Origin: Phycomyces nitens
Taxonomy: Eukaryota; Mucoromycota; Mucoromycetes; Mucorales; Phycomycetaceae
DNA length: 64,000 nt
Assembly: GCA_022702545.1 (NCBI GenBank)
Contig: JAHRBC010000006.1
Span: 1 to 64,000, forward strand
Direction of reading: 5' to 3'
The notes beneath the pieces are model-generated. The model was not told where the DNA came from. It ran no database searches and saw only the letters and a program-made list of their open reading frames with translations. Shown here one piece after another: positions 13,062-23,600 of the stretch (the first letter of the stretch is position 1; each line of letters starts with the position of its first letter). Position numbers and translations under genes: made by a program.

Positions 13062-13639
13062 ATTGTTTAAAGAGGTTATAGGATTGATATAAAGAAAAGT
13101 GGTTCAGGAACATAGTTTATTTTGCTTGTTTTATAGTTCAGGAACCATTTACATTACGTACATGCCGTTATTATAAATATTAACAAATTCACTTAATGAT
13201 TGTATTTGGAAATTGACATTATTTCATTTTAAATATATGACTATATACCAAGTAGTTGTTTTGTATATACATCTTTTAATAATATGATATCATGTCTATT
13301 TCTCCAACTCTTCATTAACCAAAGTACATCGTCATTAAAATATACTTTAACTAAATATATATTTCAAGTAGTCTCAGCTGCGCACTCTTGCCCATATTTG
13401 ATAATTTATTTTCAACATCCCCAAGAATATTAATTTCGCGACCTTCAAAAGACAGAGAAAATATCGTAGTTGAATAATCAACAAAAATAAAGACATATTC
13501 TAATGTCCATCCAATAGAACTACCAAATATTCTTAACGCCGTCTAAAGTGAGCAATCAAGAAAAGGGCTAATCCAAGACCTATACTCCCCTCGTTTCAAT
13601 TGATGTATTCAGAGTTGAAATCGGGTATTTTTTGCAGTG
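13062..13639. other. Gene-free right end of the inner CACTG element
   Basis: This is AT-rich sequence upstream of the transposase start, ending in the right terminal inverted repeat. It must hold the transposase promoter. I see no repeats or other genes in it. Confidence 0.6.
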
Positions 13640-13642
13640 TTA

Positions 13643-14605
13643 TTTTGGATAGCATACCAGTATATATTGTGCTTGTTAATTGGTATACCAAGCATCTCTT
13701 GAATTAATGCCACTATATGAAACGTACAGATGTAAATACTAGATGCAGTAGAAGGAGAATAGAGAATGCGCAATATGATTAATTAAAGAGTGTAAACATA
13801 TTATAATATTCTTACCATAGAAAATATATTGCTGTAAAGTCAGCTTATAAGATTTAAAACTAATTCGAATATAATGGTAATTGGTAGAATGAGTACATCA
13901 TTAAGAAAACAATATGCATATTCTACAGAGATTCCCAGGTGGGGAGGTGGGAAACGACAAACTTTAGTGTAATATAGCTGTAAAAAATTTTCACCTTTTT
14001 TTAGTGTCTGAAAAATTATGAGATGAGTGTTTCATTCCTTGATTAAAGATAGCAGAGCTGAAGATGTGGTATACAAGATTCCAATCGGATGTTTATGTCA
14101 TTGACAACCTTACATAAGGGAGGGTCATTTAGTTTTACTTCAAAAAAGTAGAGCAAAGAAAAGAAAAGAAATATAAACTAACCTCGGTGTAATACAGCTA
14201 TAAAAAAATTTCATTTTTTTTGGTGCTTGAAAAAGGGCGAGATGTGTGTTTCATTCCTAGATTAAAAACAACAGAGCTGAAGATGTGGTATACAAGATGC
14301 CAATCGGGCATTTATTAAGGTGGCAATCTTACGTGATGGAGAGTTATTCGATTTTATTTCAAAGGAGAGGACCAAAGCAAAGATAAAACAGCTAAAGGAA
14401 AAGAGGAAAAGAAAAAGTGTGCTAAAACATATACTAAAAATATGAGAGAACCAATAAGAGTAGCCTAAAGAATATTAAAGACTTAGTCTGTTTCTCTTAG
14501 ATGAAGGCTCATTGCTCATTCCTAGTGGTGTAAACCTATATCAAACAGTAGAAATATTATATTAATATTAAATTGAGAATAGATGAGCAACAAAAAAGCT
14601 CTAAC
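13643..14605. other. Non-coding interior of the outer CACTA element
   Basis: This segment is collinear with 28840-29800 and, inverted, with 32621-33600, at high identity. It contains a duplicated block of about 240 bp (13985-14150 and 14190-14350). Each copy has the shared phrases TAAAAAAATTTCA, GAGATGTGTGTTTCATTCC and GAGCTGAAGATGTGGTATACAAGAT. I find no gene in it. Confidence 0.7.
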
Positions 14606-14882
14606 TTATAGTACATCTGTCATGATTGGGGATTCAGCCTTGTCATCCGTTTGAAATACCTCATCTTCCGAAAGAAAAGAACTGCTTGCTCTTTCCTGCT
14701 ATAACATAATTAAAATATTGTATTAATTATAATGTATATTCAAATGTTTGTTAATTAATAAACTTGCCTGGCTGTTCTCTGCTATTTTTCTCTTACAAGT
14801 CTGGTTTGCACTCTTAAAGGTGTCTTGAAGAAGATTCTTGGCACACCACATTCTTTTGCACTTGTAAATGTGGAGTGCTATT
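14606..14882 (-). pseudogene. 3' fragment of the coiled-coil accessory gene
   Basis: This corresponds to the last exon and the 3' end of the second exon of the intact gene at 29802-30706, including its GC-AG intron. The homology ends abruptly at about 14880, where sequence homologous to the upstream flank of a transposase C-terminal exon begins. The same junction is found in the copy at 30935-34269. The internal deletion therefore predates amplification of this non-autonomous type. Confidence 0.8.
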
Positions 14883-15003
14883 GTCCTAGCCGTGCCTCAC
14901 TGGCCACAATCATTGATGACAGGTACGTTGATTTTGTCATCATTGACCAAGAAGTGTCTTTGCTGCTGTTGCTATTATTAGTGAAATAATCTCTTACCTA
15001 CCC

Positions 15004-15881
15004 ATGGAAAAAGTAATTAGAGTATACTCCAAGCTTATCACGTCAAACTTGAAGGGCGGTAGAAATGCCAGTTTGCTTGTTGAGCACTTTGCTGTTCATA
15101 GCTTTGTCAGTTCAGCAAACAGCTCTCAGAATTATCCTAGTACAAGTCAGCCGTCCACATATAATGAAGCAATTTTCTTAGATCTTCCAGATGGTGTAAG
15201 TGCTGCCCAGCTATGGGAGCCATTCAACTGACATGCCAGCTTGAATGATGATGACTTGGAAGGTGTCAGCAGCCCTGTTGTCAAGAATACTTTGGCAAAG
15301 TACTATGTGCAAAACAGTGGTATGGACAGTATTGAACTTGATGACCCGACGATTGTTGTTGCTTCTTGTCTTTGGAAAAATTCAACCATACATTCTTCAT
15401 GTATGTACCGAAGAATAAAAAATGAGACCAGACGTGGCAATCATCATGTGATGTTCACCTGTCCATACAGAAAGTGAGTATTGGTATTAGTCAAAATACA
15501 AAATAGAGATCACTCGCATTTTTTATATTTTTATCTAGCCGTCACAATATAACTATTCAAAGCTGGTTTGTTGGCACCGTGGAATTTTATTTTGAGCATA
15601 AAGAGGTTGATGGCACACCGCACTTTCTGGCATTCGTTGAAGTGATGAAAGAGCATGGTACAGCAGCCCATGACTCATCTGTGCCAATCGTAATACGGTG
15701 GTCACACAGCTCAACTGGACAAACAACCCAGCCAAAATATGCTGTTAATGTGGATGACATTCAACATCAAGTTGGGCTCATCCAGTACCCTCCGAGTAGT
15801 AATCAGTTCTTTATCATTGCACCATATTACGTGTTTAATGACAATCTGCGTGTGACCATGGGGAACCTTGCCACTTTATAA
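15004..15881 (+). pseudogene. C-terminal fragment of a B-type CACTA transposase
   Basis: Three blocks (15004-15231, 15241-15477, 15579-15881) match the last two exons of the transposase at 34709-39709, for example VIRVYSKLITSNLKGG against IIGVYSKLIRSKSKGG. There is an in-frame TGA at 15229-15231, where the larger element has CGT (Arg), right after LWEPF. The intron between the last two blocks is retained, with a GTGAGT donor. The same TGA is present at 31995-31997 in the second copy, so the fragment was already dead when it spread. Confidence 0.85.
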
Positions 15882-16352
15882 AAATTTTCTTCTTCTTTTT
15901 TCTTTCCTTATAAATATCAATATCAAATAAAATAAAATAAAATGGCTAATAATGTCAAAAATAAAAATTCGGTTTCAAAAAAACGGTAGCATAACTACCG
16001 TTTTGTTCACACAGGCGAAAAATTATTTTTCTCAAAAATGCGCAACATCTTTAACACCAAATAAAATGCTCATTTCGATAAACAAGGTTGCCTAAAAACT
16101 TACGAGCCCTTTCTATGGTACTACAACTACCTCATTGCCTGATGAAAAGACATTCCATGCAACTTTTATGATTTGGGATCGATGACATTACCTTTCAACC
16201 ACAATCTGCGGAGATAAAGTGCTCTAATAAATATTAATGTCATATAAAATAAAATAAAATGGCTAATAATATCAAAAACAAAAAATTGGTTTCAAAAAAA
16301 CGGTAGTTATGCTACCGTTTTCAGCACAGCTACCGGTCCTTCCGCCGTAGTG
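15882..16352. repeat. Right terminal region of the outer CACTA element
   Basis: This AT-rich 3' region contains the CGGTAG/CTACCG hairpins at 15980-16005 and 16298-16316. It ends with the terminal inverted repeat CCTTCCGCCGTAGTG at 16352. It matches the left end of the element at 30935 in inverted orientation. Confidence 0.75.
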
Positions 16353-16388
16353 CTAGTACCATTCCCTAACCCTATACCCTAACCCTAG
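16353..16388. repeat. Interstitial fragment of the 57-bp telomeric repeat
   Basis: The 36 bp from CTAGTACCATT to CCCTAACCCTAG follow the telomeric unit, in the same orientation as the terminal array. It directly abuts the CACTA right end. CTA is the expected 3-bp duplication if that end had inserted into a CCCTAGTACC unit. The array thus once extended this far inward. Confidence 0.9.
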
Positions 16389-16412
16389 TTTACATTTAAA
16401 CACACAATAATA

Positions 16413-17285
16413 TGACACGTGTTGAGTTATGGGTTGTGAAGCAACTGGTCAGAATTGTTTGATAAATGATATTCTTGGAAGGAGTTCGGACTTTGCAAGA
16501 AAATAGAAAACAGAAAACAAAAAACAGAGACAGAACAAGAAAGACAAACGGAAAACGGACAGAACAAAGAGAAAGACAGAGGAAAACAGACGGAAGACAG
16601 AGAGAACAGAGAGAGAAACCAACAGGAATCGGGGCAGAACAAGAGAAAGAGAAAAACGGACGGAAAACGGAAAACAGAACAGAAAACAGAACGGACACAA
16701 CTTAGTACTCCTTCAGGACGATACTCAAATTGGTTACAGATAAGTAAAAAGAATAAACGATCCAATGATGCTTTTATTTCGAGGACAAACTTGTCCTTAT
16801 TTATACAAAAGTCAAATTCAAAGAATTTGGCATTTTCAAGAGTTACAACTGGATCCACGGATCCTCTTGGAGTTGATCTACCGATCAACGGGTTTTGTTC
16901 AGAATAAAATGAAAAAAGAAAAGAAAGATGATCCCAAAAATATGGATCAGACTTAGACAATGACAAAATTTACATAAAAGGAAACTAAAAGAAGTGAAAG
17001 TTCAATTTAAAATAAAGAAGTCGATCGGTTTGTTTTCAAGACCAGCAGTCAGGTGATCTGGGATCGACGATGAGGAGGGAAAGGGTGACGTTTCAAGATC
17101 AGCGGTCAGGTGATTTGGGGTCGATGAGGAGGGAAAGCGAGTGACGTGTCAAGTTCGGTAGTCACGTGACTCAAGAGTTGAAAATAAAGGGGGGAAAATG
17201 ATGACGTTTCAAGGTCAACGTCATCGTTCTGAGTCACACGGGCTACTTTTGGGCGTAGCTGGAAAATCCCACCACGGATGTGTCA
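16413..17285 (-). repeat. Solo Gypsy LTR, TSD AATA
   Basis: It starts TGACACGTGTTGAG and ends ATGTGTCA, flanked by AATA at 16409-16412 and 17286-17289. The start resembles the LTRs of the 41165-49515 element, while the interior has diverged into an A-rich AGAAAACAG-like tract. The overlapping reading frames on both strands follow from this low-complexity composition and are not genes. The strand is inferred from the full-length relative. Confidence 0.88.
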
Positions 17286-17289
17286 AATA

Positions 17290-18322
17290 TGACGCGTGTT
17301 GAGTTTGTTGTGAGTGAAAACGAGTCAGAAAAATATAGAAAATTAAATACCACTCGTTGACAATAACGATGGTGCAATAAATAAAGATAACAACGGGGTA
17401 GAAACCGAAGTTAGACAGCAAGAAACGGACAAGAGAAGAGAAAGGTAAGATATGGAAAGAAATATAGAACTTCGCTCGGGACAGTTGAATATATTCTTGA
17501 CAGCAAACGGTACAAAAAGGAAGAGATAAAATAGAGGAAGGGAACTTGATAATTTCACTCAGGACAATTAGACAAGTTGACAGCAAAGTACGAGAGGGAT
17601 ACAAATTTGACGGAAAAGGGAAATGGATGAAAAGAAAAAATCAATCTTGGCACAAGTATGGCTAGGAATTTCTATACAAGACAATTCACTAGTTCAGGGA
17701 CGGAAATTAAGAGAGAGGTAACTGATGATGTTTATTTGATGAAGATTTTGATCTCTTATATAGATTTGTAAAATATTACTTAATGATGAATTTCTAGATT
17801 AATTTTTGTAAATGAAAATGAGCGTGCGAAAAATAGATGAGATAATAACGATGTGTTGGGAGGAAGTATGAACGATAAGACAAGATAATGATATGAAGGT
17901 GCAATAAGTATGAAATGTAGTGTAAAATGGTAAATGCGATGAAGGACAATGAAATAAAAGAAATGCCGATGTGCGGGAAAATGACTTGAGATGTAGATAA
18001 AGGAAGATGGTGGTTGATGCGCACAGACATGGATATGGGGAAGGGAAAGGTGAGATGATGACAAAAAGGTGGGTACAAATGACAAATAAGGAAATGATGA
18101 TGAGGGGTTTAAAATGAGAGCGAGGGTGACAAATAAGGAAAATCAAAGGAGTGCGGAAGAGAGAGGAATATGAGAGAAACAAAGTGACTTGCGATTGGGA
18201 AAAGGTGACGTTGCTAGTTGATCAGAAGGCTACGTCACTCTTTTTTGGCAGAGAAGGCCTTGGAAAGTCACGTGGATGGGTGAGAAGTGGCCAAAGCTGG
18301 AAACCCTACAACACCCGTGTCA
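17290..18322 (-). repeat. Solo Gypsy LTR, TSD AATA
   Basis: It starts TGACGCGTGTTGAG and ends CACCCGTGTCA, with AATA at 17286-17289 and again at 18323-18326. It lies directly next to the preceding solo LTR and in the same orientation, sharing the 4-bp duplication with it. No internal retrotransposon sequence remains, as expected after LTR-LTR recombination. Confidence 0.87.
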
Positions 18323-18327
18323 AATAT

Positions 18328-19004
18328 TGACGCGTGATGTGTTTGTATGGTTGTGTATGGTAACCGAACGGGCGACAAATAAAATATATAAAAGAAACAA
18401 TGAAAGAACCAGTAAAAGACTAACGAAACTCAACAGAAATATCCCCAAAATGACCGGGCAAAATATAACTGCTCTTCAGAGATTGAGAGCTTAAACTCAA
18501 AAGAATAAAATAACCGTAAAATTGATCGTAAAACTGACTGATAATATTTATTCATTAGAAAAGAATGTCTTTTATAGACAAAGAAAATAACTAAAAGAAT
18601 AACCGAAAAATGAAATAATAAAATAATAAAATGATGCCATCAAGGCCAAAGGAAAATATAATAAAAAAAAATACTATAACATAGTAAAGAAAGGGGTAAG
18701 ACAAAGAAGTAGGGGAAATAAACTAAAGAAGTACAGAATGGTGCAATCCTGCAAGAAAGTGAGAAAGGATTCACAAAGGAAATATAAAAGGAAAGAGTAT
18801 AAAAAGGAAATAATAAAATGTGATAAAATAAAATAAAGAAAAATTGAAAAGAAAGAGAAATAAAGAAACTCGGGGATCGGCCATCCTTACTCGGCTCGGA
18901 CTTCTTCTTCGGACTGGTCCGGCCTCCGACCCCTCCTAGGCCTTTTCCGGGCCCTTGGTCCGGCTTCATGGTCGAAACCGAACCTGCCCACAACACACGT
19001 GTCA
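18328..19004 (-). repeat. Solo Gypsy LTR, TSD ATAT, 9 nt upstream of tRNA-Lys
   Basis: It starts TGACGCGTGATGTG and ends ACACACGTGTCA, flanked by ATAT at 18324-18327 and 19005-19008. It belongs to the same subfamily as the solo LTR at 40408-41160: shared CTAACGAAACTCAACAG, GCAAAATAT and a GGCCTCCGAC/GGCTTCATGGTCG end. It stops exactly 9 nt before the first base of tRNA-Lys. Confidence 0.9.
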
Positions 19005-19013
19005 ATATGTGAA

Positions 19014-19086
19014 GCCCGGCTAGCTCAATCGGTAGAGCGTGAGACTCTTAATCTCAAGGTTGGGGGTTCGACCCCCCCGTTGGGCT
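19014..19086 (+). tRNA. tRNA-Lys (anticodon CTT)
   Basis: A 73-nt cloverleaf. The acceptor stem is GCCCGGC with GTTGGGC (two G-T pairs) and the D arm is GCTC...GAGC. The anticodon stem is TGAGA/TCTCA around loop CTCTTAA. The T arm is GGGGG-TTCGACC-CCCCC and the discriminator is T. A T-rich stretch (TTTTATTTTTG) follows as a Pol III terminator. It has no intron. It is flanked upstream by the TGAC...GTCA LTR family and downstream by the TGTCGG...CGACA family. Confidence 0.97.
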
Positions 19087-19103
19087 TTTATTTTTGTTAT
19101 TTA

Positions 19104-19130
19104 TGTCGTTCCTGATCTAGGCTGTCATTG
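19104..19130 (-). repeat. Inverted LTR-end remnant downstream of tRNA-Lys
   Basis: TGTCGTTCCTGATCTAGG is the reverse complement of the LTR end CCAGATCAGGAACGACA with small changes. It marks an older minus-oriented insertion of the downstream family, now truncated by the LTR at 19131. Confidence 0.55.
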
Positions 19131-19143
19131 TGTTGGACATTAT

Positions 19144-19454
19144 TGTCGGACATTATTTTGATGAATCCGTAAAATCTGAAGATGATTAACCGCAGTACTT
19201 CTTTATGCGCAGTAACATCTTCCTGAGCATTAACCGCAGTACAATGTCTCTTCTTTTATGAAAATATCATATAATAACTACTGCGGATAATGCGCAGTAT
19301 TAGTTAGAGAACTATATAAGATAACCAAAGTCATAATAATAAAAAGTATCTTTTATCCTCTCTTTGATTTTACGTATACTCCTGTTTCCCCAGTGGGATT
19401 GACCTTTTGGCTTTGTTATAGTAAAGGGAAGACCATCCCAGATCAGGAACGACA
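19144..19454 (+). repeat. 5' LTR of the Gypsy element
   Basis: TGTCGGACATT ... AGGAACGACA, 311 bp. It contains four YCGCAGTA motifs plus one inverted copy (TACTGCGG), then a TATA-like ACTATATAAG at 19311-19320. The sequence after the LTR begins AT-TGGTAGCTGAAGC, a plausible tRNA-type primer binding site whose tRNA I cannot name. Confidence 0.93.
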
Positions 19455-19493
19455 ATTGGTAGCTGAAGCTATTTTTCCTCCTAATAAATTTTG

Positions 19494-20612
19494 ATGAATC
19501 CGGTTGAAAGACACCAAGAAACACTTGACAACAAAACACTTAGCCAGTTCGAGATTGAAGAACGAGTCCAGAACTTGTTACCCAGCGAACTAGTAACCGA
19601 CTATAAGAAGAACCGGCGTGTACCATACGTACCCGAAGAACAAAGAATCAAGAGTACTCCTGCACGAGAAGAAAAGTGGTCCGAACTTGCCCAACACCTT
19701 GCCGCGACACTAACAGGAAAGAACAGAAAACCAGAAGAAATGGCCCCTCCACCTGTCACAGTCACAGCCGAAGCCATAGCAGCAGCTGTGGCTGAAGCGA
19801 TGAAGGCAGTAACTGCACAGCAAGACTCGCGAGCAGAACGTATAAAACAACCAGATTGTTTTAGAGGAGAACGATCTGCCGCAGTTGTCGATGGTTGGCT
19901 GCGCGCAGTCGAACGTTACACCAAGTACTACAATTTCACCCCCACCAGAGCCTGTGATTTTGCAGTGAACCTGCTGCGTGACCGAGCCGACACTTGGTGG
20001 CGACGAATGGAACTCAAGGAGAAGCATCCAACAACCTGGGACGAATTTAGACTTGCTCTTTCAGGAGAATTCCGCCCAGTATACTCGTTACAGACCTCTA
20101 GGGACCGCCTCGCAAGACTATACCAAAGAGGAACTGTGGCCGAGTACATCGATGCCTTCCAAGACATCCAGTTGGAGCTTCCTGGGATGAACGACGAAGA
20201 AGCTCTTGACAAGTTTGTCCGAGGTCTCCACCCAAGTGTGCGTGGTAATGTCCTTGCTGCCCGCCCTGTCGACGTTGACGATGCCTGTAACATTGCCTTG
20301 GCATATGCCAGTGGTCTCCAGCTTGGTCAACAAGAAATGTACACGCCTGCCCCATTGCCTCAACAATACCAGCCACAGTACCAACCACAATACCAGCAGT
20401 ATAGTGGACCCGAGCCCATGGACCTGGATGCAATCAATGGCCGCCGCAACAACTACCAGTCCCGTCCCCAGCCAGCACGAACCAGTGCTACTTGCCATTG
20501 GTGTGGCAAGCCCGGCCATATCAAGAGGAATTGCAGACAACGCATGGCTGTGATTAAGCAGTTGGATGAGGAGCACCGAAAGAAGCAGGATTTTCGCGAA
20601 ACACAACCGTAA
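19494..20612 (+). CDS. gag: Gag (capsid/nucleocapsid), 372 aa
   Basis: This is the structural protein of the retrotransposon particle. The first true ATG is at 19494. An N-terminal helical segment and an Ala-rich stretch (AEAIAAAVAEAMKAV) precede the Gag core (VDGWLRAVERYTKYY ... LRDRADTWWRRM ... FRLALSGEFRP). A Gln/Tyr/Pro-rich spacer leads to a single CCHC zinc knuckle (CHWCGKPGHIKRNC) near residue 345. It is virtually identical to the gag at 57550-58668. The pol frame is -1 relative to gag and opens at 20570, overlapping the gag end by about 43 nt. Pol could be made by -1 frameshifting or re-initiation; no classical slippery heptamer is obvious. Confidence 0.93.
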   Translation: MNPVERHQETLDNKTLSQFEIEERVQNLLPSELVTDYKKNRRVPYVPEEQRIKSTPAREEKWSELAQHLAATLTGKNRKPEEMAPPPVTVTAEAIAAAVAEAMKAVTAQQDSRAERIKQPDCFRGERSAAVVDGWLRAVERYTKYYNFTPTRACDFAVNLLRDRADTWWRRMELKEKHPTTWDEFRLALSGEFRPVYSLQTSRDRLARLYQRGTVAEYIDAFQDIQLELPGMNDEEALDKFVRGLHPSVRGNVLAARPVDVDDACNIALAYASGLQLGQQEMYTPAPLPQQYQPQYQPQYQQYSGPEPMDLDAINGRRNNYQSRPQPARTSATCHWCGKPGHIKRNCRQRMAVIKQLDEEHRKKQDFRETQP

Positions 20613-20632
20613 CGGGAGGTCGGTTGTGTACA

Positions 20633-23600
20633 ATGGAAGAAAATTCCTCCCCACAGGCCAGTATCAATAATGAGCCTATTGAACATTTGAGTAATAAAGA
20701 AACTTGTGACCAGTATAAAGTTGTTACCAATGAAGAGAACAAGACTATTTCTGAAGAGAACTGTGACCCTTGTCTCACCGCCGATCAAAGTTTTCTTGAA
20801 GATCTTCACTCTGCTGTGGATACCGATCTCCCTCTGTATGCTGCTACACTCAATGGACAACAGATATTGGTTCTCGTCGATAGTGGTGCTAGTGCAAACT
20901 ACGTATCCCCGCAAATCACTCATTTAGCCACACTTGTCACGGATATCCCTGGGCGATCAGTTGAAACTGCCGGCGGACACAGCATTAATATTAATCGAAA
21001 AGCCACATTAACTCTCTCTCTTAACGGCTATAATGATGTTGTTGATGCCTTCGTGTTCCCCACCAAATTCGACCTGATCCTCGGACGCACATGGTTGCAG
21101 AATGCCAAACCCGTTCCCGATTGGCATAGTGACAGCTGGTTACTCTCGCGTGATGGCTATGAATTTGTCCTGCGTCCTTATGGTAACCGCCCGATGAAGC
21201 CTCACCTGGGCTACCTCATATCTGCCAAGCAAGTCCAGAAACTCTCTCGGAGGGAGGAGGCTGAATGCTTTTTGTTGCACATCAAGAGCGAGAAAGGTGA
21301 AATGACAAAAGACGAGCAATGGACATCATTGGTGAAAGAGTTTGATGACGTTTTCCAAGATGGTTTGCCCGGATTACCGCCAAGCCGTGATGTTCAACAT
21401 GTAATAAACACTGGCGATGCATACCCTGTTAACAAACCACCGTTCAAGATGAGCCCGCGCGAACTCGACGAGCTCAAGAAACAATTGAAAGAACTCTTAG
21501 ACCTCGGCCTCATCCGTCCAAGCTCATCACCTTGGGGTGCACCTATATTGTTTGTGAAAAAGAAGAACGGCGAAATGAGAATGTGTGTTGACTACCGTGC
21601 CTTGAACAAGGTTACTGTCCGTAACAACCACCCCTTACCAAGAATTGACGAGTGTTTGGAACGGCTCCGCGGGTCAAACCATTTCACAAGTCTGGATTTG
21701 AAGAGTGGTTACCACCAAGTACGTATCCAAGACTCTGATGTGCCGAAAACCGCATTCAACACCCGATATGGTCAATACGAGTTCCTGGTCCTGCCTTTTG
21801 GTCTGACAAATGCCCCGCCAACTTTCCAACACCTCATGAATAAGGTTCTTGGAGATTGCTTAGACCAGTTTGCTTTGGTATATTTGGACGACATCCTCAT
21901 ATTCAGCAAGACCCCCGAAGAACATGCTAAACATGTACGCCATGTGTTGAACCGCCTCCGTGAAGCCAAGTTGATTGCCAACCTCAAGAAATGTGAATTC
22001 AACAAGAAGGAGCTAACTTTCCTTGGTTTCAACGTGTCAGCACAAGGCATACTTCCCTCACCGGACAAGGTCAAGACCATACAAGAATGGATAGCCCCTC
22101 CAATGTACAAGAAGTCCGGCAATTTATTGGCCTCGCACAACACTACCGATGCTTTATTCCTGGTTTTGCTGGAATTGCTGCCCCATTAACGGATCTCACC
22201 AAAGGCACAGGGCCGAAGAGACGCCCTATTGTATGGACGGACACATGTCAGGCAAGTTTTGACATCCTCAAGGAAAAACTTAGTACAGCACCGGTACTCC
22301 TAGCCCCTGATATGGACAAACCGTTCCGTATTGAAACTGACGCCTCGGATTTCGGTGTTGGTGCTGTTCTAATGCAAGAAGATGAGGAAGGAATTTGGAA
22401 ACCATTGGCGTTTGAATCGAAGAAGTTATCTACCGCTGAAAGATCGTATCCGGCCCAAGAACGCGAGCTACTGGGTATCTTACACGCCTTGCGTACATGG
22501 CGGTGTATGATCGAAGGAAAGCCGTTCACGGTATACACAGACCACCTCCCACTCAAGTACTTCCGCAGCCAAGTGAAGCCAACTCCTCGCCTAGTAAGAT
22601 GGATTGCTGAATTTGAACTATACGACCCTATCATCCAATACAAGCCAGGCAAGGATAACGGTGTTCCCGATGTACTCTCCCGAATGGACGGTCCCGAATT
22701 TGATGCCTCTGCGATTGACTCCATGGAACCCGAATACTTGTACACTATGCCAGACACACAGACTTCCGATTGGCCGAAATTCTATGCTCGTACCGAAGAT
22801 GAATGGCCAGAAGATATCAAAGAGTTACTAAATCGACAACGCAATAAGTTCGTAGTCCGGGGAACAGAAGGTGTTCAGACTGGTTAAGATTGGTGACACC
22901 ATTCAAGAGATTCGATTTGCACTGTTCACAAAGCGTGCCGATCTGGTAAACAACTTCCACAATGGTTTTGGACATGCTGGTGAAACCACGGTATACGATC
23001 TCATGAAGAAACGTTGGTGGTGGCCAGGCATGCGAAGTCAGATTAAAGAATGGTTGGAAAAGTGCCCTCAATGCCAATTGGCTTCCAACGCGGAACGTAA
23101 CATCCACCATGCACCGATGGAGCCACTGGATATTCCTCCCCCATTCTCACGCTGGCATCTCGATTTCATTGGAGAACTACCCACTACCGTAAATGGAAAC
23201 CGTTGGATTCTTGTTGCAGTTGATTATGCCACTAACTGGCCCATTGCCCGTGCTGTCCCTGCTGCCACTGGTGAAGCCATCGCCAACTTCCTGTACGAAG
23301 AAATCGTTATGCGTTTTGGCTGCCCTGACGAAATTCTCACTGATCGTGGTGCCAACTTTATGTCGCATATCCTAAAATTCTACATTCAAAAGATCAAGCT
23401 GCACCACAAGTTGACTTCTGCCTTTCACCCCCGGACCAATGGGAAATGTGAACGATTAAATGGTATCCTCAAACAAATGTTGCGCAAATATGTCCATGGA
23501 GCTATACATCGTTGGGACGAATATCTGGAGACTTCACTTTGGGCTTGCCGAATCAGAAAGCACCGCACGACTGGGTTTAGCCCGTTTTTCTTGACATATG

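Larger units (their letters stand above)
7080..13639. mobile_element. Complete CACTG-ended CACTA-superfamily element, TSD TTA
   Basis: The left end reads CACTGGAAAAAGTATACGAT and the inverted right end reads CACTGCAAAAAATACCCGAT, an imperfect terminal inverted repeat of about 20 bp. It is bordered by TTA at 7077-7079 and TTA at 13640-13642. The empty site, reconstructed from related elements at 28830-28845 and 33585-33600, lacks the insertion, which confirms the boundaries. At 6560 bp it carries two convergent genes: a coiled-coil protein on plus (8668-9907) and a Tnp2-like transposase on minus (13061-9993). Both have open, correctly phased exons, so it may be an autonomous copy. Confidence 0.92.
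6554..16352. mobile_element. Outer non-autonomous CACTA element, interrupted by 7080-13639
   Basis: The left terminus reads CACTACGACGGAAAAAACGG and the right terminus is its inverted counterpart ending CCGCCGTAGTG at 16352. With the inner element removed it is about 3.2 kb and collinear with the 3.3-kb element at 30935-34269 on the other strand. It carries only gene fragments: the 3' end of a coiled-coil gene and the C-terminal part of a transposase. The flanking triplets do not match (AAC on the left inside an LTR, CTA on the right inside telomeric repeat). The two ends therefore probably come from different insertions joined by recombination. Confidence 0.82.

Noticed and set aside
16396..16966. 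Overlapping frames on both strands, including a 179-codon Ser/Phe-rich one
   Set aside because: They lie entirely within a solo LTR of low-complexity AGAAAACAG-like composition.
17221..18182. Several minus-strand frames of 70-127 codons
   Set aside because: They are inside a purine-rich solo LTR and are hydrophobic low-complexity translations with no family features.
19710..20923. Minus-strand frames of up to 178 codons (repeated at 57766-58979)
   Set aside because: They are antisense to gag and pol and occur identically in both copies only because the elements are identical.
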